Part shown: piece by piece, positions 43,076 through 54,633 of the stretch | How the letters are laid out: each line of letters starts with the position of its first letter | Numbering within the stretch: position 1 is the stretch's first letter | DNA from: Lactarius indigo | Taxonomy: Eukaryota > Basidiomycota > Agaricomycetes > Russulales > Russulaceae | Assembly: GCA_025766275.1 (NCBI GenBank) | Contig: JAFKAC010000072.1 | Span: 124,001-188,000, forward strand | Direction: 5' to 3' | DNA length: 64,000 nt | The notes under the pieces: generated by a model | Seen by the model: the letters and a program-made list of their open reading frames with translations, nothing else | Told to the model about the DNA's origin: nothing | Database searches by the model: none | Made by a program: the position numbers and the translations under genes

Positions 43076-45511
43076 GTGGCCACAAATGAAAAACGACATC
43101 ACAGATTATGTCAAGGGTTGTGCAGAATGCCAATAGCACAAAGTCAACCTCTGTCCTATTTGAGCACCACTACAACCCATCTTTCCCAAACCAGAAGCCC
43201 TGCCATTCGAGACTATAGCAGTGGATTTTATTACCAAACTCCCTGTCTCATGAGGATACAACTCTATCCTAACAGTAACCGATCATGACTGCACCAAAGC
43301 CGCTGTTTTTATCCCATGTAATGAAGAAATAATGGCCAAAGGCACAGCTGCTCTGTATGTCTCTCATGTGTTTCCTCGATTTGGACTCCCCTCACATGTT
43401 ATCAGTGATCAAGATCCTCATTTTGCATCAAAGTTCATGAGAGAGATATGCAAAATCATTGGCATCAGCCAAAATATCTCAATGGCTTATCATCCCCGAA
43501 CAGACAGCCAATCAGAACGAACAAATCAGTGGCTAGAACAATACCTCCACTTTTGGGTAAATGAGTGGCAAGACGACTGGGTTCGTTATCTGCCAATGGC
43601 AGAATTCACGCATAACAATTGGCCCAATGAAACCACACAGGAGTCCCCCTTCTTCCTTTTATCAGGATTCAACCCTTGTGCTGATTGGATTGATAGGCCA
43701 TCCCCTATTCCACAAGTCTCCTTACAGCTAGATCAGTTCAAACAGGCATGACAGCGTGCCTTCTCCTGCATGCTCCAGGTGCAGAAGTTGTGGATCAAAC
43801 ACAGGGATATGCCCAAGTTCAAAGAAGGCGACCTTGTGTGGCTTGAAGGGTGCCACCTACATACACACCAACCAACTGCAAAACTAGCTGCAAAATGCCA
43901 CGGACCATTTAAGGTTGTCCAGGTGATGTCCCCTGTCAAATATTGCCTAGAACTTCCCATGCAGTGGAGCATCCATGACATCTTCCACATAGACCTTCTC
44001 ACACCTTATCGTGAGACACCCACACACAGACCAAACTATCAGCACCCACCTCCCAATTTGATTGATAATGAGGAGGAATATGAAGTCAAGAAGATTCTGG
44101 ACTCTCGGCAATTCGGCAGAAGGCGTCAGCTGCAATATCTCATCAAATGGAAGGGATACCCTGACTCTGATAATCAGTGGATTGATAAGGATGACATCTT
44201 CGCTGATGAAGCTGTGCAGGAATTCAAACATTCCAACCCTGACAGAGAAACACATATAAGGACCATCACTTGTTATGCTAAGTCCCCATCATCTCTTCAT
44301 CCCATGTCCTCTACCCAACACAATGACCAGCTCACACTCCTCTCCACTCTTGTCAACAACTCCTCCACCACACTTGTTAACCCCCACTCCTCCTCCCATG
44401 CTGCAGCCTCTAGAGTTGCAGCCCTTGAAAGTACCACCATGCACCATGAGGACAATGGGCCTATCACTGCTGAAGAACTGCACCAGACACTGCAACAATT
44501 CCCTGTGCCCCTACAGGGAACTCTCAGTAACAATACAGCAGCAACTCAACCAACACCTTCGCCCCCAATGTATGCCCTTACCAACCCTGATACTGGTGAG
44601 CCCAAAACCTTCATCACCAAAGATGAGCTGTTTCAGCTTCAAGTAGCTGTCTCATGCAGTGAAACCACCAAACGCCATGCAGAAGTACAAGCAAGAATGG
44701 AAGGAGACAGTGGCACAGTGGCAGTGGGAGCAACTGCATATCACCGCCTGCCAACGCCAGATAAGGCAGGAGAGGAAGGAGTACTGGACCAAGTTGAGGA
44801 TGAAGATGAGCTTAACGACCACTACCCCATCAGGCACGGATTCCTTGAACATGAATTCTATGCTGAAGATCCAACTGCCACTCCCTTCCTCATTGATGCA
44901 TTGGGGAACCCCTTGCACTGAGGAAGAATTGCTGTGGCACAAGCAGCTCATTATACACTAATGGGTGAGTGAGACCCCACAACCAGAGCAGTCATCCCTG
45001 AAGGGTTCCGGGTCAATCAAGGACCCAATTATGTTCTGTTCCCGATCAAGCTCCCCAACAGACCAATGGTACAAGCATCCCACGTACAGATTATCCAAGG
45101 AGGAGACCCCTTCGCACTCAGATTAGTTCTAGGATCAGGCTTCCTCTATGATAAACCCCTTTACACCACACCTCATCTCCCGAAGAACAACCACACCATC
45201 ATTCCCCACAAAGAGTACTTCATGCTTTGTGACCATCACCCCACTGATTTGCTACTGATGTGCATTGGGGATGTCACTCTTACTGAAGAACTGTGCCAGT
45301 ATCAGCAGTTCGCCTTCGCCGAAGATCAACTAGAAAGGCAAATCCAGTTATTGCAGGAGGAGAGGTACATGGTGGCTGAGGATAAGAAGGCTAGTATCTA
45401 TTGACTCAAATGAGCTAACATACTAGAGTGGATGGAAGACAAAGCAGAATGAATAAGGCAGGAATCAAGAGCGGATTAGTGAGGTGGGCCTCACTCCTGA
45501 AAAGGGGGTGA

Positions 45512-45568
45512 TGTTACAGTACAGACTGATTGACTCATCATATACAACTCATGACCAGTTATGACTAC
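45512..45568 (+). repeat. Gypsy-1b 3' LTR, first 57 bp
   Basis: It starts TGTTACAGTACAGACTG and matches the 5' LTR to ...TTATGACTAC. Gypsy-2 is inserted here with TSD actac (45564-45568). The remainder of the LTR lies inverted at 53121-53572, next to gtagt (53573-53577). Confidence 0.93.
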
Positions 45569-46035
45569 TGTTACGGTTCGCATGTCAAACCCTTACTGTA
45601 CCGGTTGTGACTACGGCGGTAAGGTAGATTAGTCACAGACTCACGGCCATAGGGCTTTACGATAGGAGATTGCGCGAGATTGCTGACTGAGGATGGACAC
45701 CACTAGTACTGGTAGTAGTAGTACTAGGGTTCGAGCTACTTATGCGATACGTTGGACACTACCATACTGTGACTCATAGCAGCACTTGAAAGCCTGCTCT
45801 TCTTGTATTTAAGATAGCGGTGGAAGACCAAGACACACCATCTTGGTCTTCTTCAATCGTCACTACTTGCCTCGCATCCATCGTGCCTCTACTAAGGTAG
45901 AAGTGTCAGCTGAACTCTCTAGTGTCTTCGAACATCTAGGACGTCGCCTTTGTGCCATATGCCTCTGGGCGTGATTAGCTAAGTCATAGTCGCCTCCGTA
46001 CGCTCAAGTCGAGCTAACGCTGTGATGGCGTTACA
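45569..46035 (+). repeat. Gypsy-2 5' LTR with promoter
   Basis: It runs TGTTACGGTTCGCATG to GATGGCGTTACA. TATTTAA at 45806-45812 lies 34 nt before ATCTTGGTCTT (45840-45850). The complementary primer-binding site AAGACCAAGAT is at 46038-46048. Its two ATGs after the start (45959, 46025) are ACG in the sister LTR. Confidence 0.93.
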
Positions 46036-46055
46036 TTAAGACCAAGATTCCCATT

Positions 46056-48047
46056 GTGGCGACTATCAACACCTGTGACCAGTGGACGAGTTTTCGTCCA
46101 TACGATCTTGAATGAAGAGGAGATCGCAATGTACCAACCTGATTCTTAGGAGCAGCCCGTTGGAGGGACCGAGGAGATGAAACCAGATATTTTGTGGAAT
46201 TCAACGGACCTACAAGGTTCAGACCTGTTGAGTTCAATTTCGATCATCTGTGCTGGGTGGAAATTATGTGGAACCCCATAGACCATCACTGGGACGTTGT
46301 CAGACCAGCAGGAAGACAATATCAGTGTGACATCGACGCACGCGAACTCAATTCACGAGCAGATTGGGGGCCAATCGACGGCCAAATACAAGAACACTCC
46401 ACCAGAGAAGCAGTAAGTGAGGAAACCGAAGAAGAAGAACAGAGCGAGGAGAACCAACCAGCAAGCGTCGGACCAATCGAACAATATACCATCCAATGAG
46501 CTGAGTCTCTACATATATCAGAATCACTGGAAGTCATCCACGTACGATCACCTGCAGCAGAAATGGCTACAACTACAATGACAGCAGAAGAAATTATGGC
46601 AGTAAGAAATCAAGTGGCGCGAGAAGCAGCTGAAGCAATCAGACAAGAGTCCCAGCAACATCTCCTACCCATCCACCCCGATACAGGGCACCGCATGACT
46701 GCAGATGACGCAGCAATCTTTTGGGCTATAGGACCCAACCAAGGAGACCCTCCATCAGGAGACGGACGACAACCAGCACTATCACTTGACCCCCCACCAG
46801 GATGGGGAGGACCCCCCAGAGGGGACTTCCCTCAATGACCGGGAGGAGGAGGAAACCTGCCAGACCTTCCACAGAACCTGCCGGAAGGAGGACCCCCAGG
46901 TGGAGGCGGAGGTGGTGGCCCACCAGGCGGAGGGGGAGCAGGACATGGACATGAGAAACTAACAGGTGAACCCCCCACAATTTTCGATGGAGATCGCACT
47001 AAGGTGGACTTGTTCCTTACGCATTGGCACGTATATTGGGGGATGAACCTCGACACCCCCATTATGCGCAACGACTACCGACGAAGTCTCCTGTTTCTCT
47101 CCTACATCAAAGGAGTGTCGGTCAGCGAATGGGTACTATCGTACCTCAAATGGCTTAACCGGCAAATACAACGAGGGATAGACCAACATATGTGAGACCT
47201 GTGGAACGCGGTAGCAGAGGGATTTAACCAAAGGTTTGTCAATACCCTTGAACGAGAGCAAGCTCAAGCGCTTCTAAGGAAGGGACTCAAAATGGTCGAT
47301 GGGGATATTGACAAGTATGTCAACGAATTCGAAGAAGCCGCCAGAAAAGTGGGGTATTGCCTCAATGATCCCCAAACTATCGATCTATTTACCAAGGGGC
47401 TACCCAAGAAGCTGTATGAGAAGACCTACAATCTGGACAAACCAGAAACATTTGACGAGTGGAAGCAAGCAATGCTCCGTCGCCCACGCGACTACATCCA
47501 TATCCAAGCAAGGGTGGATGAATACAAAGACAATAAGCCAAAGAAAATGGGTAACGCCGGGTGGATGGTTCCCCAGAACCTTGCCAATCCATGGGCAATG
47601 GACACCTCTGCTGACCGAGTAAAGGCGAGATTAGCAGGGTCAGAAGAAATCGATTACGGAAAACCACCATATACGAACCAACCCCCCTTCCCGCCGAGAG
47701 GAGGGCCAGGAGTCAGAGGTCGAGGGAGAGGAGGGTCGCGACGAGACCTAAGGACAGTGCTATGCTATAACTGTAATGTGCCAGGCCATCTCTCACGAAA
47801 TTGCCCCCATCCCAGACAACCGCGACAGTGGCAGCCACAGAACCCCGGACCTTCCAATGTCTGGACAACAGAAACCGATTATTACACGCAAGAACTGCCA
47901 CCAGCCCAAATACAGGTTGCCTCAACCAGTAAAATGGCAGAAGAGCGTGCCAAAGAGTGGCTTACAGGGGTCGCAAACGCACCTGACGAAGTGAAGGACC
48001 TGATACTGCAGGATTTATGGGGAAAAGAGGGTTTTCGGAGCGCCTGA
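46056..48047 (+). pseudogene. Gypsy-2 gag
   Basis: The frame opens at GTG GCG ACT ATC (46056-46058, A at -3, G at +4), 8 nt past the primer-binding site. The first in-frame AUG is MATTTMTAEE at 46563. N-terminal block: RYFVEFNGPTRFRPVEFNFD, WNPIDHHWDVV. A Gly/Pro spacer, the capsid region (SYIKGVSVSEWVLSYL, DIDKYVNEFEEAA) and a zinc knuckle CYNCNVPGHLSRNC follow. Gag ends GFRSA at 48045-48047, just after GGGTTTT (48029-48035). Stops at 46113, 46140, 46497, 46837 and 47194 all read TGA where sister copies or context indicate CGA. Confidence 0.87.
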
Positions 48048-51000
48048 ACCCATCGGCCTGGGTGAAGGCTTTAAATTGTAATTCTGTAATCATGACGCGC
48101 TTTTGTTCTCTTTGAATTCCAGTCTTGACTCGCACGAATTACCGAATGGCCGACGTAAAAGCATTGGTGGACTCCAGAGCCACCAACAACTTCATACACC
48201 CAAACTTCGTGAAGAAAATGGGCATTGGCACCCAACCGTTAGCCCAACCACGAAAAATTTGGAATATAGATAACACGGAGAATAAAGCTGGGTCCATCAC
48301 TCATTTTACCGACCTAGACGTATACGCCAAAGGGTATCACAGAACCATGCGTTTTCTCATCACAGACCTCGGCAACAAGGAAATTGTCCTGGGATACCCT
48401 TGGTTAGCAATGTATGAACCAACCATCAACTGGAGGGATGCGGTCATACATGAAGCGGTCATGCTGGTCATGATCAGTACGCAGGACAGTCTGAACCATC
48501 ATACCATCATCGCGTCAGCTCTCACTAACGAACAAAAGGAGGCAATAGTCCTTGAAATGGACGAAGAAGATACGTACTTGCGGGCAACTACATCTACGGA
48601 GTTAGCCATTCGGGCAAAAACAGATGAGAAACATGTGGAACTGCCAGCAGTATACCAAACCTTTCAAAAATTCTTCAGCAAAGACGCATCACAGCGATTC
48701 CCCCCTGCTAGGCCATGGGACCACGCAATTGACTTTAAACCCACCGCACCTTCCGCAATAGACTGCAAAATATACCTGCTGATGCAGGAGGAAGAAGGAA
48801 AACTCAAGGAGTTCTTGGATGAAAAACTTCGACAGGGGTACCTTCAACCCTCGATTTCCCCGTACGCATCTTCATTCTTCTTCATTAAAAAGAAGGATGG
48901 AAAGCTACATCCTGTACAGGACTACCGTGTCATCAACTCCCATACCATACGCAATCAATACCCCCTCCCGTTGATCCAAGACCTCATCTACGACCTCAGC
49001 AATGCCTATATCTACACAAAGCTTGATATCTGCTGGGGGTACAACAACATTTGTATACGGGAGGGCAACCAGGAAAAGGCGGCCTTCAAGACCAAATTCG
49101 GCCTCTTCGAACCAACGGTCATGTTCTTCAGTCTCACTAACTCACCGGCAACCTTCCAAACCATGATGAACCACATTTACCATGACACAATCGCCAAACA
49201 CGAGCTTCGCGGCACTGTCATCTGGGTCTATATGGATGACATTGGCATCGCAACACGTGAAGGTTCCACATCCATGGATCACATCGCGGCGGTAACAGAT
49301 GTCCTTCGCATCGCCCAGGACCATGACCTCTACTTCAAACTCAAAAAATGCCTGTTTCACCAACCTCGGATGGATTACCTGGGGGTAATCCTTGAAAGGG
49401 GGGTAACATGCATGGATCCGGTAAAAGTCCGTGGCATCAGGGACTGGCCAATGCCAACCAAAGTCAGGGACGTACGATCATTTTTGGGCTTTTGCAGCTT
49501 TTACCATCTTTTCATCCGAGGTTTCACAACCCACGCGTGACCACTCAACCGATTAACAAGGAAAGACACCGAGTGGAAATGGGGAGACGAAGAAGATCGC
49601 ACATTCAAAACTCTCAAACGTCTCGTAACTGAAGAACCAGTACTGGCGCACCCCAACTTACAAGACCAGTTTGAACTAGAAGTCGACGCGTCAGGATTCG
49701 CGGTGGGTGCTGTACTCTTGCAGAAGAAAAATGACAGTCGCAAGCACCCAATAGGATATTACTCAGCAATGTTGAGCGAAGCCGAACGAAACTACGACAT
49801 CTACGACCTAGAGCTTCTTGCTATTGTCAAAGCCCTCCGACACTGGAGACCCCTACTTGCACAAAATCAGAATATTTTCGGATCACCTTAACCTCCAGTA
49901 CTGAAAGACTCCGCAAAAGATCAGTTGAAGGGTTGCTCGAGAGGTACTAGAACTAATGGAGTATGACTTCGAAATCCACCACATCAAGGGGAAGAACAAC
50001 GGCAGAGCGGACGCTCTATCCAGATGGCCCGACTACAACCAAGGAGAGGAGGATAACCAAGGTGTGGTCGTCTTACCTCCCGAGGTATTTGTACAAGCTG
50101 CTAATACTGCACATGCCTTGGAAATGCATCCGATGCTGCAACAACTGAGGCGAACTCAAGATCCAACCATCATCAAAGCATGGGTCAATGCCCACCAGTT
50201 GAAGAAGATCAAAGGGGAATGGTACAAAGACAGGAAGTTGGTAGTCACCGGGCCTATGACCACACACCGGGCAATAATACATGACCATTACAACCTCCCC
50301 ATTCACGGACACCCTGGCATCAGCAGGACACAGCGGATCATAGAACGACATTACTGGTGGCCACGCCTCCACCAGGATGTATACAAATACGTGGTAGGAT
50401 GCACTGACTGTCAGCGGAATAAGGTCAACACAAGACCGACCCGCGCACCACTATACCCCATTACTGCAATAACAGATGCTCCCCCCTTTCACACCATCGC
50501 GCTGGACTTCATCACCAAACTACCAGTGTCCCAATTGTACAACAGCATCCTTACTGTGATGGATCACGACTGTAGCAAAGCATCAATATTCATCCCGTGT
50601 AACGAAGAAATTACAGCGGAAGAGACCGCTATCCTGTACGTCAATCACGTGTTTAGACGATTCAGATCACCACACAAAATTATCAGTGACCGTGATCCCC
50701 GATTTACGTCCAAATTTACCAAGGAGGTATGCCGAATCCTAGGTATCAAACAGAACATTTCAACAGCATACCACCCACGCACGGACGGACAGTCGGAGCG
50801 GACCAATCAATGGCTGGAACAATATCTACGGTTCTGGGCCAACGAGTGGCAAGATAACTGGGTGGCGTATCTCCCCATAGCAGAATTCGCTCATAACAAC
50901 TGGCCCCATGAGCACACGAAACAATCACCATTTATGCTACTTATGGGCTACGATCTGACAGCTGATTGGACGGATAAGCCATCCCCTATTCCAAATGTGA

Positions 51001-52203
51001 TCACCAGATTGACACAACTAAAAGAAGCGCGACAATTGGCCCAGAGTCTTATCAAAAAGGCACAAGAAGGATGGGTGAAACACTGAAACACACCACGTTA
51101 TCAAATAGGTGATCAAGTATGGCTGGAAGGGAAGCATCTCCGAACCAATCAGCCCACGGCGAAACTAGCAGCGCGACGCCACAGACCATTCAAGGTGACC
51201 CAGGTGATGTCCCCTTATAACTACCGCCTCGAGCTTCCCACACAGTGGAGCATCCACCCAGTATTCCACATAGATCTTCTCACACCGTACAAAAGCACAA
51301 CCATTCATGGCAAAAACTTCCTGCAACCACCGCCAGACCTCGTGGAAGGAGAAGAAGAATATGAAGTCAAGGCCATTCTAGATTCACGGCATTTTGGCCG
51401 CCGCAAGAAGCTCCAGTATCTCATCAAATGGAAGGGTTATCCAGACTTGGAGAATCAGTGGGTCGATAAGGATGACGTGTTCGCACCAGACGCCATTGAG
51501 GCATATCAGGCAGAGCGAACAGCTGTACGACTCCTTAAAAGCCAGCCCATGGACGATCATGGAGAGTATCTCTCCTACCTCTGATCCGCTCATACCTCTA
51601 TGCCCACTTCCCCTCTCAGACATGTCACCACAGCGATCCTCCTCGACCAAGTCGCACAAGATGCTGCCAACCTCATTGAAGATGACGAAGAAACCGTGGT
51701 TCAACAGGTCCAGCTCACTCCATACACACCTGCAAACATGCGAACGGGGCATATCACTGCTCAAGAATGGGCTAATGTCCTACAGAGGTTCCCCAACCCG
51801 ACTCACCAGCCTGACGATGAGCAGCAGCATGCTGTCGCTCACATCTTCTGAGACGACAATGGCAATCGAGAACCCATTGCCGTCATCCCCCCAGGTGACG
51901 ACCTCATTGGCACGTGGGGAATTCTCCCTGCCAACCATCCCCTCGAAGATCCAACAAGAGTTAGAAGCAGCAGAGGACTGGCAGAGAGTGGCGAAGGAGT
52001 GGGCCAACGAACAACTGCGCTTAGCGCAGAGGAGATTGAGCGAGTTGCGGCAGTGCAGGCAGCGCTCCCTAATGACGAAGCTCACACTGATGACAAGGAT
52101 TACTACCCGGTCAGACACCCCCTCCTTCGAACGCACAGCCACCCTACTAATCCCCGAATCACCCCATGGCTCGTTCACACCGACGGAACCACCAGGTCTC
52201 GAG
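48029..52203 (+). pseudogene. Gypsy-2 pol (5' part; C-terminus inverted at 54045-54633)
   Basis: After the -1 shift come the linker NPSAWVKALNC and the protease (ALVDSRATNNF; Gly of DSG changed to Arg), RT (FFFIKKKDGKLHPVQDYR, VYMDDIGIAT), RNase H (LEVDASGFAVGAVLLQ, NYDIYDLELLA), integrase (HGHPGISRTQRIIERHYWW, CTDC; DHDCSKA; DGQSERTNQW) and chromodomain (YLIKWKGYPDLENQW near 51440). A poorly conserved linker leads to TDGTTRSR at the Gypsy-5 insertion. Lesions: TGA at 48110, 49538, 49927, 51084 and 51850, a TGG to TGA at 49908, and a frameshift near 49865. Confidence 0.87.
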
Positions 52204-52886
52204 TGTAACGTTACAGTAGGAATGTTCAGCTCGGCGTGAGCAAGTCTGGTCTTTCTATGTCAATGAGCGAGGGTTCAGCCGATAGTGGCAAGGTTTAAGT
52301 GGTTAACAAGGATCTTAGAGTACGACACAATACTCAAGATGTGAGAGGAGTTCAGGGGTTCAAGATGTTCGACGGTTCAGCAGAGAGTTACCCCAAAGGA
52401 ATGGGAAAACAATGTATACTGTGATGGTAAAGAAGTCGAGTCTAAGGATACAAGCTACCTAGGGCCACAACTTATATAGAAAAAGGTTTGTTTGTGTGGA
52501 ACAAACAAATGGCGCAATCTGCAGCAAGCGTGAGAAGTAACACAGCAATCCGCAGCAAGCGTGAGAAGAAAGTACAGCAACCCGCAGCAGGCACGGGAAA
52601 AAGAAGAAAGTGTGCACAGCTATCCGCAGTAAGTGTGAGAAGAAACAAAGATATAAAAGGCAAGTGAGATGTGTCTCAGTTTTAACAAAAGTGAGACACC
52701 TGCCATAAAAGGGTGCATTTAGCCCAAGTATAGTAGTAATAAAGGCTTATAAGGACAATGAGTGTCTCATTGTCTCACTTTGCACTAGGAGAGAATCTTA
52801 AGGCTCCTAGTGTGCAGCAAGTCCGAAAAAGGGAAAGCCAAGAAAGGAAAGACTTTCCCGCGAATGCAAGTGTAAGTAAGAAATTA
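52204..52886 (-). repeat. Gypsy-5 3' LTR, lacking its first about 30 bp
   Basis: On the plus strand it starts TGTAACGTTACAGTAGG, the complement of the LTR end at 55349, and follows the LTR at 54634-55349 in reverse until AAGAAATTA (52886). The outermost about 30 bp (TGTTACGGACTGGACTGG...) are missing and unrelated gypsy sequence follows. This is the left breakpoint of the inversion. Confidence 0.9.
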
Positions 52887-53120
52887 GCACACCTGTTGTG
52901 GCAGTTGCCTCTGTACAGGACAATTATGAAGTTGTACACTCATGCATCATTACTGATGAGCAATGACAACAATTTGAAGAAGGGTGCTGGATTAGAGCAA
53001 CTGCCACAGACCTTGCTATTGCTGCCCAACAATACACTACAAAAGTAGAGCTACCCACTGAATATCAAGAATTTGCATGCCTCTTTAGTGAAGAAGCTTT
53101 GGACAGATTCCCTCCCAGCA
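52887..53120 (+). pseudogene. Protease-RT linker fragment of the older gypsy element, inverted
   Basis: The plus strand reads VVHSCIITDEQ, QQFEEGCWIRATATDLAIAA, ELPTEYQEFACLFSEEALDR, then FPPS. This matches the Gypsy-1 segment between protease and RT. The expected continuation RPWDHAIEFKPG is at 37046-36885 on the minus strand. A TGA follows DEQ where Gypsy-1a has CGA (CAACGACAA context). The fragment ends in the TSD cagca (53116-53120). Confidence 0.85.
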
Positions 53121-53572
53121 TGTTATGCTCCACTGGCATTAGTCCAACTTGGACTCTGAATAGGCATAATCGACTTAGCAAAGGTAAGGCAAATGGGGAC
53201 CACGTGTCAACCCAATGCAGGCTAAACAGGGGCACTATGGGCACACGCTGCAGCCAAGGTAGAGAAGGACTATCCCTTGGTGGATAGAAGTGAAAGCACA
53301 CTTAGTTCAAGACTAAGGCAGACAAGAGACGAATTGAGATGGTGGATTGAAGAAGACCAAGATGGAGATCCTTGGTCTTCTAGTGTGACTATTTATACAG
53401 ATACACATGGGCTTTAAAGCACCGCTGGAATAGTAAGTAGCCAATAGCCTAACTAGCTTGAACCCTAGTACAGCTATCCTAGGAATGAGTCATACCTGAG
53501 TCACAATCACATGCGAACTACTATGCTGACTGATACAATGTAAGAGTCCATAACTAATACTGATACCAGACC
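53121..53572 (-). repeat. Gypsy-1b 3' LTR, remaining 452 bp (inverted)
   Basis: It starts TGTTATGCTCCACTGGC on plus and matches the Gypsy-1 LTR in minus orientation. The TSD gtagt (53573-53577) and the Gypsy-2 LTR follow. Added to 45512-45568 it gives exactly the 509 bp of the 5' LTR. Confidence 0.92.
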
Positions 53573-53577
53573 GTAGT

Positions 53578-54044
53578 TGTAACGCCGTCACGGCATTAGC
53601 TCAACTTGAGCATACGAAGGCGACTATGACTTAGATAATCACGCCCAGAGGCGTATGCCACAAAGGCGATGTTCTAGATGTTCAAAGACACTAGAGAGTT
53701 CAGCTGACACTTCTACCTTAGTAGAGGCACAATGGATGCGAGGCAAGTAGTGACGATTGAAGAAGACCAAGATGGCGTGTCTTGGTCTTCTGCCGCTATC
53801 TTAAATACAAGAAGAGCAGGCTTTCAAGCGCTGCTATGAGTCACAGTATGGTAGTGTCCAACGTATCGCGTAAGTAGCTCAAACCCTAGTACTACTACTA
53901 CCAGTACTAGTGGCGTCCATCCTCAGTCAGCAATCTCGCGCAATCTCCTATCGTAAAGCCCTATGGCCATGAGTCCGTGACTAATCTACCTTACCACCGT
54001 AGTCACAACTGGTACAGTAAGGGTTTGACATCTGAACCGTAACA
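53578..54044 (-). repeat. Gypsy-2 3' LTR (inverted)
   Basis: On plus it runs TGTAACGCCGTCACGG to GAACCGTAACA, 467 bp, the reverse complement of 45569-46035. Differences between the pair are C/T or G/A at CpG (catacgcc versus catatgcc; gtgacggcg versus gtgatggcg; taatgccg versus taacgctg). Confidence 0.93.
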
Positions 54045-54633
54045 TCACCCCCTTTTCAGCGTGAGACCCCAGACTCACCAAAAGTCTCTCGCCGTCCACA
54101 TGGACTGCTCATCGCTAATCCTCTCAAATACGTTGGCTCTCTCCAGCCGATAGATGCAGTCCCTCTTGTCATCTCTCGCCGACAGCCGCATGGCCTGGAG
54201 TTGGCGGATACGAGCAGTGAGCCGCTCCTCCTCATATGCGGCCGCCCAATAGCGTGTCACCTCCGTGGTCAGGGACTCGTCCCCGATGCGGTTCAGTGCA
54301 CGGTCAGTGACTTTGTCGGAGGCGAGGATGACCAGGTCCTCGTGAGCGATGAAGGTGCGTCCCACAGCTGATAGCATCAGGAAGGTGTAGAGGGGTTTGC
54401 CGTAAAGATGAGGGGAGCCGGGGATGAGCCCCAGCACAAAAGGATTCACACCTCCAACAATCTGAACGTGACTGGCATTCCTCTCTATGCCGTTGGGTCC
54501 GGTGATGGGGAAGTGAACGTAATGGGGCTGTCGATTCGCCCTGAACCCTTCAGGCGCAAGGACCTGCATGGGGTCGTCATCGTGCGTGATAGGGGTGTGA
54601 AGTGCGACGCCGGGCAGTCGCACACGTCCTCGA
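54045..54633 (-). pseudogene. Gypsy-2 pol C-terminal module (inverted tail)
   Basis: The minus strand continues Gypsy-2 pol from SRG at the tcgag duplication: RLPGVALHTPITHDDDP, VLAPEGFRANRQPHYVHFPI, ASHVQIVGGVNPFVLGLIPG, SPHLYGKPLYTF, TFIAHEDLVIL, IYRLERANVFERI. No known domain is recognised. The same block follows the chromodomain in Gypsy-1a and -1b, and a diverged form is in Gypsy-4. This copy has a long open frame (54075-54628). Confidence 0.82.

Larger units (their letters stand above)
39520..45450 (+). pseudogene. Gypsy-1b pol, interrupted by two solo copia LTRs
   Basis: In order: linker NPSAWVRAVNC, protease (ALVNSGATHCFM; the catalytic D is changed to N), RT (split by a solo LTR at 40325-40867; VYMDNIGIAT, so YMDD reads YMDN), RNase H (LEVDASGFATGTVLLQ), integrase HHCC (split by a solo LTR at 42468-43075), DDE core (TVTDHDCTKA, QSERTNQW), chromodomain (YLIKWKGYPDSDNQW near 44150) and C-terminal module (ASHVQIIQGGDPFALRLVLG, near 45070). 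Many TGA stops sit at arginine positions (40913, 40978, 41585, 41812, 43256, 43750, 45404). It is dead. Confidence 0.88.
37047..45568 (+). mobile_element. Gypsy-1b, decayed, its 3' LTR split by Gypsy-2
   Basis: The 5' LTR is 509 bp (37047-37555). The 3' LTR is 57 bp here (45512-45568) plus 452 bp inverted at 53121-53572, together again 509 bp. The TSD is tgctg at 37042-37046, and cagca at 53116-53120 in reversed orientation. A purine tract AAAAGGGGGTGA precedes the 3' LTR. The interior has the same gene order as Gypsy-1a and holds two solo copia LTRs. Confidence 0.93.
45569..52203 (+). mobile_element. Gypsy-2, decayed; its tail is inverted at 53578-54633
   Basis: The 5' LTR is 467 bp (45569-46035) and the 3' LTR (53578-54044, inverted) is also 467 bp. 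The TSD is actac/gtagt. Gag and pol run from 46056 to 52203, where Gypsy-5 is inserted (TSD tcgag, 52199-52203, with ctcga at 54629-54633). Joining 52203 to the reversed 54628 restores the frame TTRSRGRVRLPG. Confidence 0.94.
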
